NCBI GenBank assembly: GCA_029204045.2
Contig: JAQNDB010000310.1
Span: forward strand, 34,512 to 98,511
Length of the DNA: 64,000 nucleotides
Direction: 5' to 3'
From: Tillandsia leiboldiana
Taxonomy: Eukaryota; Streptophyta; Magnoliopsida; Poales; Bromeliaceae
The position numbers and the translations under genes are program-made. The notes below the pieces were generated by a model. That model made no database searches, had not been told where the DNA came from, and worked only from the letters and a program-made list of their open reading frames with translations. Positions 36,802-48,461 of this stretch are shown in pieces. Each line of letters starts with the position of its first letter. Positions within the stretch are counted from its first letter, which is position 1.

Positions 36802-37503
36802 CACCTGAAGAAGGAAGAGAGGGTAGAGAGGAGTAGAACCGGTTGAGGAGTAGAGGAGTAGGGAAGTAGAGAAGAGAAGAAGATGAAGAACCAGGGTTAG
36901 GCGTAACCGGGGGTGGTAGAGTCAGCTGCAGGAAGGTACGGGGGTAGGTGAGATACGACAGGCGACAGAGTCGGGAGGGTTCCTTGGAGCGGGTCGGAAG
37001 TAGCGGGCATGGATCCAGCAACCCGACAACGGAGCGGATATGGTAGCGAAGGAAGGCCCGGCCCAAGAGGCCCACTTGCTTTACACTTTGAGCCTTATTC
37101 ATTAGCAGCAATATTACAATTACCAAGTAGTATACAGTAGTATAAGAATTACAGATTAGTCCTTCACAGGATGAGTATAAATAGGCATTTGTAAGAGATA
37201 TAAAGGGATCGAACATTTGAATCCAATTACTCTTTTCTTCTCCCTCTTTCTCAAACTATCTCTTTCTCTCTCTTCTCTTCTCCTCTCCCAACCTATCTCA
37301 ATTTCCCCAATTCTCATCCTAATCTCTACCAGATCCAACTCTGGATTGATCTCGATGATCTAACCAGCTTGGATCTATCCACCATATACCGATCTCAGAA
37401 ATTGTTCATCATCGATCATCAGATTGGCCGTCATCCTCACTGCCGTGACTGATCTCCGAGGAACCCTCATCCCCGATCGGCTGCAGATCGTCAGGGTGTT
37501 ACA
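36797..37503 (+). repeat. Gypsy-A LTR shared by internals II and III (707 bp)
   Basis: Same termini and TATA box (37176-37182) as the LTR at 24465, but about 52 bp shorter: one of two GTAGCGA repeats and the DNA between them is absent. That is a typical short-homology deletion. It directly joins the end of internal II to the primer-binding site of internal III. Confidence 0.92.
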
Positions 37504-37898
37504 AAGTGGTATCAGAGCAGTTCCGATCCCAGGGATCGTGAACAATCGAGCAACAACCGAGGCAACCATTAAGCATACAATCGAGGCAACAATCGAGCAA
37601 CAACTGAGGCAACCATTGAGCATACAATCGGGCGGCAATCGAGGCAACGAGGAGCAGTGATTAAGCAACAGATCACAGATCAAGTACTTAGCAGGATTCC
37701 CACATCGGATTACCATCAAACAAAGGATCTCTGTTAGAGGTATTGAGTTTCTTCGAAGAATCTCATTACCTGCCCAATCGTTGTTGAAGTTTGAATCTGG
37801 TTAAGAAAATAGAAGCATCAGTAGTGTAACTCAACAAGATAGGGAAATCTAAAAGCAATAGATTCATCTATAATCCAAAAGATCCATACCTGTATGAG
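37504..37898 (+). other. Gypsy-A III leader
   Basis: Same as 25224-25618: primer-binding site TGGTATCAGAGC at 37507-37518, and the 47-bp duplication starting at about 37541. No gene is seen. Confidence 0.8.
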
Positions 37899-39452
37899 AT
37901 GGCAGAAGGGACCAGAATCAAAGACTTAAGTGAGCAGATGAGAGCTATGGAGGAGAAGGTGCTAACACTTACTGCTGAGTGCCATGATGTAGATGGAAAA
38001 TTAAAGCAGTTTGGGGCAGAGTATAATAAAAAATTGGGAACTTTGGTGCACCAACTGGAAGGCATCCAATTAGAAGGGCAACAAAGATATGAAGCTCAGC
38101 AGTTAGAAGCAACGAAGAGGCATGAGCAGTTGTTGAAATTACTGAGTTCTCAGTCCAATCCGCAGAAATTAGAGCCAATGCCCACCATTCAGATCAGAGA
38201 AGGAAGGGTAGGGGCTACAGAAGGCCCCAGTAGCAGCACTAAGATGCCACACAGAGATGTCAAAGGGAAAGGGGTGTTACCAACTCCCCAAACTGGAACA
38301 GAGTTTAACTTACCACAAGTCAATCACAGACCAAACCAGTATGTGCCCTATCCCAAGTTGGATTACCCATTATTTGGAGGGGAGGAGCCCAGAGAGTGGC
38401 TCAGCAGGAGCGAACAATTCTTTAGGTTATATCAAATACCAGAAGATCAGTGGGTAGAGATTGCTACAATGCATTTCACTGGCAGAGCACATAGATGGAA
38501 GGAAGGCTATGTAATTGACAAGCCAGATTTGGATTGGGTTGAGTTAACTGAGGCAGTATGCAAGAGGTTCGGAGGTACAACCATGAAGAAGTTGGTAAGA
38601 GAATTTCACAAACTGGAGCAAACCTCGGATGTAGACAGTTATCAAGAGAAATTTGAGGAACTAAGAGATAGAATGCTAAATTTCAATCCTGCCCTCAGTG
38701 AGGAACACTTCATACAGAGCTACATTAGTGGGCTCAAAGAGGAATTGGTGCCCTTTATAGACTTATCCAACCCCACCACTCTAGAAGAAGTGTTTGAACA
38801 ATCAAGGCTTCATGAGCAGGCTCTTGCAATCATGTGGAAGAAAAACAAGTTTCACAGTAATGCAATAGCTAAACCCACACTGGGTAATCCAGGAAATAAA
38901 GGTTATATCCCAAGATTTGCTGCCAGAAGTGTTGAAGACAACAAATCAACCTTACCCAAGAGCTCAACCTGGCAACCTGGAGTCAGTAGACAATTGATAG
39001 AGCAAAGAAGGGCTGCAGGCCTGTGTTTCAAATGTGGGGACAAGTATTATCAGGGTCACCAATGCCAACAAAAAAATTTGAACCAGATTGAGGGTGTATC
39101 TGAGGTAGAGGAGGTGTTTGATGAGTTGAGACTCTTAGAGGTGGAGACAGAGAATGAAGTGGAGGAACTGTCTGAACTTGATGAGATGGGAATCTCTGTA
39201 CATGCCCTCAGTGGAGAGGTTCCTCAGGAAACCATCAAATTTCAAGGGGAAATGCGGGGAAGACCCTTAGTAGTACTAATTGACACTGGAAGTACTCACA
39301 GTTTCATCGACTTCCAAGTAGCGAAAGAATTGAAGGCTAACATAACTGCAGCAACCCCCTTAATAGTCACAGTTGCTAATGGGCATAAGGTATTATGCAA
39401 ATTGAAGTGTAATGGGTTCCAGTGGAAGATGCATGGGGAAGTTTATCAAGCA
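37899..39452 (+). pseudogene. Gypsy-A III Gag and start of protease, cut by copia D
   Basis: Nearly identical to the start of Gypsy-A II (a few changes such as Ala to Asp in LRDRMLNF, and Glu to Gln after the Cys knuckle). It carries Gag, the Cys knuckle and the protease IDTGSTHSFID motif. The frame is open up to copia D at 39453; AAGCA at 39448-39452 is the target duplication. It resumes at 49804. Confidence 0.9.
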
Positions 39453-40789
39453 TGTTACGGAATTTGAGTTGGCGTAGTTTCGTGAAAGTTTCAAGTCCTG
39501 AAGATTGAAGGTGAAGAAAGTTGGATCATTTAACTCAATCTCAAGAAAGAAGAATTCAAAAGGATCAGGTATGTTTAACTAAAGAATTTGTGTGATCCGA
39601 ATACTTCTTGTAGTGTAGAAACACTTGGAAGAATCTTTCATTGCATAAAAATCAAAAACTGGACTTGGGACATGTTCAGGATCCGGATCAGGCTGTTCGA
39701 TCCGGATCCTGAAGGTGGTTCGTTCATACATCGTCGCAATCCGGATCGTAGTCTCTTGATCCGGATCCCGAACGTTGAGTTTACCATCTACCTTGAACGA
39801 TCCGGATCTTGCTTCGCAATCCGGATCCCGAACGTTGATGTTTGGTGAACTGTATGAACGATCCGGATCGTAGTTACATGATCCGGATCCCGAACCTTCG
39901 TTTTTCTGGAATTGGCTGTTTCGTTATGACGATCCGGATCTCAGTTATCACGATCCGGATCGCCGTCCGTAAAATTCCAGAAATGGCAGGTTTTTGATTC
40001 TTATCTCCTTCCTAGGGTTTCTAACCTATAAATAGACCCTATGTCTTTCTTTCTAGGGTCAATCCACATAGCCGTCATTTTCATATATCATCTTATACGG
40101 CTATAGATCCACATATAGAGAAGAAAGGAAATCATTAGAGAATACTCTATGTTTCTTCATCTATATTGATTAGTTTGATTCTAGGTTTTCATACTCACAT
40201 CTTGAGTTGAATCAAACTAATGAATACTTAGATGGTATTTCCGATCTATCTTTGATCTAAGTATTCGGCGGATCATCACCACCCAAAAAACAACGATTAC
40301 CCCAAAATCGGCGCGTGGATTCGCGTGTCCTTGTGGATTCAAGGTTCATTCGCTCTCGTGGATTCGGAGCGAGGCACGTTCGTGGATTCGAAGGGTGCTA
40401 TTGGGTGAAGACCGTGGATTCGGTCGGACGTCGTGGACTCGACGTTGGACGCCATGGATTCGGCGTTGGGCGCAGATCGTGGATTCGAGAAGCGTCTGGA
40501 GCGAGCGGAGAAGATCCTCTAGGAGCGTATGGAAAAGGTTGAGTCGTAAGTGTGTACGGTAAATCACCTTGTACGTGTTTTAATTCTAGTGGATTTCTGC
40601 CGTGTTATCGGTCCCGTGGTTTTTTACTCCGGTGATGGAGTTTTCCACGTAAAAATCTTGCGAGTTATTTTCATTTCCGCATTGGGTTTTTTATCGCAAC
40701 GATTTTTGAGTGTTTATACGTTTACACCTATTCACCCCCCTCTAGGTGTTTCTTCCCCTATTTAGATCCGTATTATATACGACCCAACA
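39453..40789 (+). repeat. 5' LTR of copia D (1337 bp)
   Basis: Begins TGTTACGGAATTTGAG and ends GACCCAACA. Ten palindromes span 39680-39961, and the TATA box is at 40027-40033. It is a variant of the A/B LTR with a shorter segment after the TATA box. Confidence 0.94.
40311..40495 (+). repeat. TGGATT hairpin series in copia D leader
   Basis: Eight hairpins with loops at 40316, 40334, 40359, 40383, 40415, 40434, 40455 and 40480. The sixth loop is TGGACT in both LTRs of D. The seventh has its closing pair broken (GCCA/CGGC) in the 5' LTR but intact (GCCG/CGGC) in the 3' LTR, so that change is recent. Confidence 0.75.
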
Positions 40790-40791
40790 AG

Positions 40792-40803
40792 TGGTATCAG
40801 AGC
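40792..40803 (+). other. Primer-binding site of copia D
   Basis: TGGTATCAGAGC two bases after the LTR end; the gag ATG follows 20 bp later. Confidence 0.85.
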
Positions 40804-40822
40804 GGGAATAGGGTTGTGAACA

Positions 40823-42844
40823 ATGGTTGAAGGTGGAAACATCAATCGACCCCCTTTCTTTGATGGAACAAATTATGCGTACTGGAAAGTACGGATGAAA
40901 GCCTTTTTATCTTCCATCGACGAAAGGGTGTGGCATTCAATTGAATCAGGATGGACTAATCCAACTGAACTTATCTCTGATGTTCACACCTTAAAACCTA
41001 GGTCGAAATGGACCAAGGAAGAGTTTGAGTTATCTTCTTACAATGGCAAGGGAATTAATGCTATTTTTAATGCCTTATCTCAAACTGAATTCTCTCGCGT
41101 CTCGGCATGTGAGACTGCGAAAGAAATCTGGGATGTTCTCCAGGTTACACATGAGGGAACTAACCTCGTGAAGATTCAGAAACTGCAGATGCTTACGAGC
41201 AAGTTTGACTCTATTTTGATGGCAGAAAATGAATCTTTCACGGACTACTATACACGATTGCAAGACATCGTAAACTCATGTGCTAATCTGGGAGAGAAGA
41301 TTCCAGAATTTAAGATTGTAAGAAAAATCTTAAGAACTCTTCCTGAACGATTTCGCCCAAAGGTTACTGCCATTGAAACTATTAAACACCCGGACGAAAT
41401 ACGTGTAGAAGAATTAGTTGGTTCATTACAAACTTATGAAATGACTTTTAATACTAACAATTCTTCTGGAAAAGCATCCACTTCTAAGTCTTCAGGTTAT
41501 GCGTTGAAAACAACTAAGGAAGAAGACGCGGATACATCCTCCTCGGACGATGACGAGAACCTTTCTATGGAGGAATTTGAGAAGCAGCTCGCTCTCTTGA
41601 CAAGGAATTTTCGCCGCAACTTTCGAAGGGGTAATTCAAGCAAATCTCCATCCTTCAGAAAGTGGAACAAAGGCAAGGGTACTCCAAGTCACAAGTCAAG
41701 AAAGCAGGAGAACTTCTCAAAGGATAAGAAAAGTTCAGAAGGACAACTGCAATGCTTCAAATGTCGAGGCTACGGCCACATTGCAACGGAGTGTCCTAAC
41801 AAGTATCCGGCAAAGAAGAAGGCGATGCAAGTCGTCACTTGGGATGACAACTCAACGTCAAATGAGTCGTCTTCAAGTGATGAAGAAAAGAGCTCCACGG
41901 CATTCCACGCGTCCACATCTTCACTATTCATGTGCTTTATGGCAAGTACGTCTGAATCATTGTCCAACTCCACTGTTGAAAAGAATGCAATGGACAATGA
42001 ATCGGATGATTCGGAAGGTGAAGATTTTGCTCTAGCCTACCACAGACTTTTGAGGGACTCAAAGAAAGTGGCTAAGCAAAACAAGAGTTTGAGAGGGAGA
42101 TTGCATGATCTCGAAGAAGAAGCAAAAAGAGCGACTTCTCTCTCAAACGCTCTTGAAGTGGAAAGGGAAAACCTGATAAAAGAAAATGCTTCCCTTCAAG
42201 AGTCCAATGAGCAGCTCGAGAAGAACTATATAGATATGGTGAACAAAGCAAACTACTTCTTGAAGCTCTATGGCGAGGGCCGACAGGAAAGACGGGAAAT
42301 GACAGAGACCATTCTCCAACTCAAGGATGACTTACAGCAATTCTCTTTAGGAAGGAGTAAGTTGGATAAACTCCTTGGTCTTGGTCAAACAAATCGGTTC
42401 GGCCTCGGGTACACTCAAACTGGAAACAGTCCAAGTTCGAGTGGGACAGTCTTTGTGCCTCAGTCGGTATCTCCTCCTCCGACATCGGAATTCAAGACAA
42501 ACAACGACAACAAACCTACCTCATCCTCTTCGGAATCGTCAAGCTCAAAGGTATGTTTTCGTTGTAATTTTGCAGGGCACATCGAAAGAAATTGCGAGAT
42601 TGGAGCTCAAAGAACAAATCAACCACATCTTGCAATTGCTACCAATAAGCTCACTTCCCGGAATTCAAGGAAGGATTTTTCAAAAGGAAAGAACATTGGT
42701 AGCACCTCAAACAAGACGATGACAAAAGAAAAAGATCAATCATACAAGACGTCGTCTTCAAGGAGAATCTCTCAACCTTTACCAACATACTCCAAAACTC
42801 AAAAGGTTTGGGTATGCAAAGGTGAAACCCCTCCTTGTCCTTAA
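40823..42844 (+). CDS. gag: Copia D Gag (673 aa)
   Basis: Sirevirus-type Gag starting GGNINRPPFFDGTNYAYWKVRMK. Cys knuckles lie at about 311 (CFKCRGYGHIATEC) and 577 (CFRCNFAGHIERNC), with a coiled coil between (about 400-520). It ends with VCKGETPPCP and TAA, at the Gag/protease border, where copia A continues in frame into protease. Stopping here makes it a stand-alone Gag, as in copia C. The part after the first knuckle is more diverged from copia A than the N-terminal part. Confidence 0.9.
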   Translation: MVEGGNINRPPFFDGTNYAYWKVRMKAFLSSIDERVWHSIESGWTNPTELISDVHTLKPRSKWTKEEFELSSYNGKGINAIFNALSQTEFSRVSACETAKEIWDVLQVTHEGTNLVKIQKLQMLTSKFDSILMAENESFTDYYTRLQDIVNSCANLGEKIPEFKIVRKILRTLPERFRPKVTAIETIKHPDEIRVEELVGSLQTYEMTFNTNNSSGKASTSKSSGYALKTTKEEDADTSSSDDDENLSMEEFEKQLALLTRNFRRNFRRGNSSKSPSFRKWNKGKGTPSHKSRKQENFSKDKKSSEGQLQCFKCRGYGHIATECPNKYPAKKKAMQVVTWDDNSTSNESSSSDEEKSSTAFHASTSSLFMCFMASTSESLSNSTVEKNAMDNESDDSEGEDFALAYHRLLRDSKKVAKQNKSLRGRLHDLEEEAKRATSLSNALEVERENLIKENASLQESNEQLEKNYIDMVNKANYFLKLYGEGRQERREMTETILQLKDDLQQFSLGRSKLDKLLGLGQTNRFGLGYTQTGNSPSSSGTVFVPQSVSPPPTSEFKTNNDNKPTSSSSESSSSKVCFRCNFAGHIERNCEIGAQRTNQPHLAIATNKLTSRNSRKDFSKGKNIGSTSNKTMTKEKDQSYKTSSSRRISQPLPTYSKTQKVWVCKGETPPCP

Positions 42845-42908
42845 TCGTTCTACGATTAAATCTTGTATAGTTTGTGTAGACTATTTTCTTTTCTTCTTTT
42901 TCTTTTGG

Positions 42909-45380
42909 CCAACTCGTCAACCATCCTTGCAAGGTAAATTGTATATTTTTTTCTTATTGGTTGATGTTTTCTCTCGGTTTTCTTGGGTAGCATTTTTGAG
43001 AGAGAAAGCTGATACGTTTGACTCTTTTCATGAGATTTGCCATCGTATTATGATTGAAAAGAATGAAAAGATCATTCGTGTTAGAAGTGATAGGGGTGGA
43101 GAATTCATAAATTCAAAATTCATTGACTTTTGTACTTCAAATGGCATTAAACATGAATTCTCGGCACCCTATACACCTCAGCAGAATGGTGTTGTTGAGC
43201 GCAAAAACAGGGTTGTTCAAGAGATGGCGCGTGTGATGCTTCATAGCCGGAAATTACCGCTACATTTTTGGGCTGAAGCTGTGAACACCGCTGTCTATGT
43301 CATTAACAGAGTGTATTTGCGCCCAGGAACCTTGAATACACCATATGAGCTGTGGTTTAGTAGAAAACCGGATATCAAGTACTTTCGTATCTTCGGGAGT
43401 CGATGTTACATCTTACGTGACCGTGAAAATCTTGGAAAGTTCGACTCTCGAAGTGATGAAGGGATCTTTTTGGGTTATTCTACGAATAGCAGAGCATATC
43501 GAGTATTTAACATTGAATCTAAGACGATCGTAGAATCTATAAATGTTAAAGTAGATGAAGCTTCTCATTTTGAATCTGAAAAATCTACCCTCGATATCTC
43601 TCTAGATGATGATTCTCCTGCTAGTGCATCTTCTCATAATAATACTTCCAATATTAATGATGCATCTAATGGTTCTTCTAGTTTATCTGATGTGCAGGAA
43701 TCATCTCGTGTACCTCCGAGTACTCCGTTTCAACAAACGCTACGAATCTCCAAGGATCATCCGGAATCGAACATCATTGGAGATCCACAAGAAGGAGTTA
43801 GAACTCGAAGGCAGTTGGTTTGCGGATTTGCTTGCTACGTATCTTTAATCGAACCAAAGACAATAGATGAAGCTCTTCAGGATGACTACTGGATTAAAGC
43901 AATGCAGGAAGAGCTCCATCAATTTGAGCGAAACAAAGTCTGGGAATTAACGAAGCCTCCAAAGCAACATAATGTGATAGGTACCAAATGGATCTTCAAG
44001 AACAAGAAAGATGAAGATGGTACTATCATCAGGAACAAGGCACGACTAGTTGCTCAAGGCTACTCTCAAGTAGAAGGTATAGACTTTGACGAAACTTTCG
44101 CCCCTGTAGGTAGACTCGAGTCCATTCGTATATTGTTTGCTATTGCTTGTCATTTTAAAATCAAATTATTTCAAATGGACGTCAAGAGCGCATTTCTAAA
44201 TGGGTTTTTAAATGAGGAAGTTTATGTAGCTCAACCGAAAGGTTTTGTAGATCATAAACAACCTAACCATGTTTTTCGTTTGAAAAAGGCTCTTTACGGT
44301 CTGAAACAAGCACCGCGAGCATGGTACGAAAGGTTAACAAAGCACCTTTTGGAGAAGGGCTATACTCGAGGGGGAGCTGACAGGACTCTCTTTGTGAAGC
44401 ATTATCAAAATAATTTCATTGTAGCACAAATCTATGTCGATGACATTGTATTTGGTGCAACAAAAGGTAATGATGCTTCTAAATTCGCGGAGACCATGGA
44501 AAGCGAATTTGAGATGTCCATGATGGGCGAACTGTCTTATTTTCTTGGATTGCAAATTAAACAAAATGATGAAGGTATTCACTTGAGTCAATCCAAGTAT
44601 GCACTGGAGTTGGTCAAAAAGTTTGATCTAGAAAATTGTAAAGATTTTCCAACTCCAATGGGAACTAGCCACAAGGGACTTGGAAGTGAATCACATAGTG
44701 AGAATGTATACGAGAAACTGTATAGAAGTATGATTGGAAGTCTACTTTACCTCACGGCTAGTCGCTCGGATATATCCTTTAGTGTTGGGATTTGCGCGAG
44801 ATATCAATCAGCACCAAAGGAGGTTCACCTGAAAGCGGTGAAACGGATCATCCGGTACATCAAAGGATCAATTAATTTCGGAATTTGGTATCCTATGGGA
44901 ACAAGTCTGGACATTGTTGGATACTCAGATGCCGATTGGGCAGGATCAGTGGATGATCGGAAAAGCACGAGTGGTGCATGCTTCTATCTTGGCCATTGCC
45001 TTGTTGCATGGCACAGTAAAAAGCAGAATTGCATAGCACTCTCGACTGCCGAAGCGGAATACATTTCAGCTGGAAGTTGCTCAACTCAACTCATTTGGAT
45101 GAAAAGCGTATTGAGTGACTTCCGCATTTCAGCATCTTCGGTAACAATTCTTTGTGACAACACAAGTGCAATTAACATTTCTAAAAACCCTGTGTTGCAC
45201 TCTAGAACAAAACATATTGAACTTAGATATCATTTTCTTAGAGAGCTAGTTGAATCAAATACTCTTCAACTTTCATATATTTCAACTGAAGATCAATTAG
45301 CTGACTTTTTAACAAAACCTTTGGATCAAAAACGTTTTATTCATTTGCGAAAAGCAATTGGTATGCTTTCTTTGAAATAA
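42909..45380 (+). pseudogene. Copia D Pol lacking protease and the integrase zinc-binding domain
   Basis: Open from the integrase core to the end of RNase H: RSDRGGEF, NGVVERKNR, QMDVKSAFLNG, YVDDIVFGA, STAEAEYIS and the intact C-terminus (ADFLTKPL). Relative to copia A about 650 bp are missing: protease, the HHCC domain and the first catalytic Asp of integrase (HMDLMG). About 60 bp of T-rich filler (42845-42905) replaces them. Next to the break an extra residue and a DD-to-DV change (LLVDVFSRF) are seen. The longest open frame begins at 42822 in another frame inside gag, which is not a likely start. Integrase and protease cannot work, while reverse transcriptase and RNase H look intact. Confidence 0.88.
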
Positions 45381-47052
45381 ACTTCTTTTTGAAACCTTTG
45401 CTTAAAATAGGTTTTGTATTTGTTTTGTTCTATTCAATATCTATGTTTATACATAGGATAGTAATTGAGCATAGATCTTAATTGACTTTAATTGCATCTG
45501 TTCACACATTTAGAAATTTATTATGCTTTTGCCATCATAATATTTCATTGTTGCAATGATCGTTTATGTTAATTAAATCATCTTCTAAAGTGATCAAAGT
45601 CAATTTCTCTCTCAATGATCTCTTGGTATAGTCATTATCTTATTTGACTGTTTAGTCGAGTATGAAATCGAGATCAATTTTTGGTTGAATACTTTATATC
45701 TTAAATAATTGATAGCCAATTGAGGGGGAGTCAAAGATAATGTAAAATGCTCAAAAGATGTGGAAAGAGTTACATCCCAATGAGGAGTGTGAAAACTACC
45801 ACCACATGGAGGAAAGAGCTACCACCTCGGTCGTCCGAGTATTGTGTGCAGCTACCACATGTATACCAAGCATGGTTGTTCAAATTTTTGATTAAGTAAA
45901 ATGCATGTTGAAATACTTGACTCTGTCAAATTTCAAGGTTGGTATAAGGTGGGATTTTAAAGAAAGATGCTCAAAGAGCCACTCTCTTCAACAGATTGTC
46001 TAGAAATATTATCTACCATATTTGGGATTTCAAACATCTATTGATCTTTGTATTTCATTTTCTTTACCGAATTGATTATTTGATAAAGGCATTACTCATA
46101 AGATCAAGTTAGATGTAATTGAAGGTGTTCAACTTTAAGGGATTTAATTCTTGTAAATTTTCGTTTCATTTTTGGATATTACTGATAGATTTGGCATAAT
46201 CTAATTCTTGTTGTGTGAAACGATGCTTTTTGTTTAAAGTTGATACACCTTTGTGCTTACAATCTTTTTCTGGTTTTTCTTGAATTTCTCTGAAATTTTT
46301 CTAAAGAAAAAGTTGGGGCCGATCCGGATCGGGCAAGGTGATCCGGATCCCGAACGCAGGTTTTCTCCTGCGGGCTGACGATCCGGATTGGACCTGCCGA
46401 TCCGGATCCCGAACGCAGTTTTTTCACTGCGGGTAGCCGATCCGGATCGCAAGCTCGGGAGGATCCGGATCGCGGCTAGGTTTTTATAAAGAACAAAAGG
46501 GTTTTGATTTCTTTTACTCCAATCTTTTGTTCAAAAGTTTCCAGAGCGCTTCTCTCTAGATTTCATCCTCCTTGGAAGCTTTCTAACTCAAGTTCTTCAG
46601 TTCCAAGTAAGTTTTATTGATCAAAATCTCGGGTTTTCACCGTTTTTCTCTTTTCCTCCTCAAACGTACGAAATTCTTGGATCGATTTTGTTTGTGGATG
46701 GTTTTTGATCAAATTTCTTTTGAAATAAGAACTCTGGGTTGTTTAGTTTTGATTATATGCTAGGTTTTCTCCTGATTAACGGATTTTTAGGCTTCGATTT
46801 CTAAAATTTTGGTTTTAGGGCATATAATAAGGATTTTCGAAATTCATGCAATTGATCTATTTTTAAAAGTCCTTTTGCAAAACTAATTTGATTCTTAGTC
46901 TCTCTACATGATTATGATTGTTTGGGTACAATTTTTTCAATTTTTGAAAACTAAGAATTTTTGTGTTCTTGAGTTGGTTTTCACAGGACACCTTCTTAAC
47001 TCAAGCACTTTGATCATTGTCACTCTCTTGGTTAATCCTGTTACTAGTCACA
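45381..47052 (+). other. Copia D region between pol and the extra ORF
   Basis: Non-coding. The conserved box is at 45757-45986 (TCGT hairpin 45826-45839). Six GATCCGGATC-type palindromes start at 46321, 46340, 46380, 46399, 46439 and 46462 (pairs 19, 19 and 23 bp; period 59), followed by TATAAAG at 46485-46491 and a predicted 380-bp intron (46607-46986) just before the ATG at 47053. All elements are in the same order as in copia B. Confidence 0.65.
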
Positions 47053-47616
47053 ATGGTGCACAAGAGTACATCTGAAAAAGAGGAACCAGATATTTCAACA
47101 GGAGATAAGACAACCGAAGGCAGGGAGGACAGCTCAGAGTACGATACTGAAGAATGGGATGAATTCTTCAAAGATGTTCAACAGAAGATTGATGAGCAAA
47201 ACAGGAAATTTGTCAAAGGCAAAAGGCTTATGAAATCTGCATCAACAACTAAGCAATATAGAAGACGAAAGAATGTCCTAAGAAGTGAAAGTTTTCATAG
47301 TAGGCCTCTTACTAGAGCTCGCTCACTCTCTGGGGTTCTACAAACTGAATCTCCATGGGTTACGGGATTGGATGCACCATCTGCTTCTAGACAGCATCCA
47401 TCACACTCGAAAAGACAGGATACAGACACTGCTGTATTGGAATCGCTTCGCCAGGAACAACAAAGACTCTCGGCTGCACAAGAGAGGACATCGAAAGAAC
47501 TTCAGCAGATTTCCTCTGATCACAAGAAGATCAAGAAGAAGTGTTCAACTATTTCGACATTGCTTAAAGGGATTTTGAGCAAGCTGAGTTGTACCAGCTC
47601 AGACTCCTCCGACTGA
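47053..47616 (+). CDS. Extra 187-aa ORF of copia D
   Basis: The same protein as at 1590-2153, with equal length and about 16 amino-acid differences. The open frame extends 12 codons upstream but only to a TTG, so the ATG at 47053 in context CACAATGG is chosen. It has an acidic N-terminal part (EYDTEEWDEFFKDVQ), a Lys/Arg-rich middle, a coiled coil (about 125-165) and a Ser-rich end (TSSDSSD). No membrane segment or known domain is recognised. Its position corresponds to the envelope-like gene of some Sireviruses, but no sequence feature supports that role. Confidence 0.65.
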   Translation: MVHKSTSEKEEPDISTGDKTTEGREDSSEYDTEEWDEFFKDVQQKIDEQNRKFVKGKRLMKSASTTKQYRRRKNVLRSESFHSRPLTRARSLSGVLQTESPWVTGLDAPSASRQHPSHSKRQDTDTAVLESLRQEQQRLSAAQERTSKELQQISSDHKKIKKKCSTISTLLKGILSKLSCTSSDSSD

Positions 47617-48461
47617 ACTGCACCTTCCTTTCCTTTTGTGCAGGATTACGATTTTAGGATTTAGTTTTATACTTACGTTAGCTTAGTTCTCAGGTTTTAC
47701 ATTTTATTGGAACTTTTTACTCTCCTCACATTTCGTAGTCTTAACTACATTTTGGCTTTGTTTTGTGACAAAAAGGGGGAGAGAGTTAGAGAGAACTTTG
47801 AACAATGTTGACTGCATGAAACATCAAGGTAAGTGAACAATGTTTGATATGAAAACTGGATGAATATCAAGGTAAGTATTACTCCAACTTCCATTCTCAA
47901 CTTGAGGTTTTTCAGCTGTATGAATGCATGCCTCGACTAACTATTTGCTAACTATTTGGGCATGTAATATAACTAACAAGTTGATGTTCACTAACAAGTT
48001 TGTGACACTTGGTTTTTGATTGCATAGAAGATATGTTGGTTCTTAACTCTGATCAATTACATATCTATATATATATTAGTTTGTCACAAACATGTTCATG
48101 ACATTTGGTTTTTACGTGCAAAGAAGATATGTTGGTGTTTTTTTTTTAACTATGATCAGTTTACATATCTGAATATAAATGTCATGGTAAGTATAAATGA
48201 GTTTAAACTTCATCTCTGTTTGTGGTTTTTGAATGATACAAAATTCTTGAGGTATCTAACGATTTCTTTTGTCAAGAATGATTTCTTTTTGCAGAGAGTA
48301 CAGATGTCTAAGTCTAGAGTCTGTTTTAGGAGTTTAACTCATGTATTGTATTTTGGATCTCCATTGTAAATTTTTGTTGTATGGTGATAGCAACAAAAAT
48401 ATCTTTTTGAATTTTCTTTAGTGGATCTGTGTTTTGTCACGAAACCGCCAAAGGGGGAGAT
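47617..48461 (+). other. Copia D 3' region with predicted intron and polypurine tracts
   Basis: No gene. A polypurine tract like the final one lies at about 47769-47782. Two ATCAAGGTAAGT donor-like strings occur, and the second (GT at 47872) can pair with acceptor TTTTTGCAG ending at 48294 (423 bp). The final polypurine tract is AAAGGGGGAGAT at 48450-48461. Confidence 0.55.

Larger units (their letters stand above)
24465..37503 (+). mobile_element. Gypsy-A unit II: Reina-like chromovirus, split by copia C
   Basis: LTR, primer-binding site, leader, gag-pol, LTR, with copia C inserted at 30109-36510. Without copia C the unit is about 6.6 kb. The flanking LTRs are shared with internals I (left) and III (right), and no target duplications are visible at its ends, so it is a member of a tandem array rather than an independent insertion. 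Confidence 0.88.

Noticed and set aside
42822..42908. N-terminal residues MKPLLVLNRS... as a new start of copia D Pol
   Set aside because: This is the out-of-frame end of gag plus T-rich filler; no homology and no reason for initiation there.
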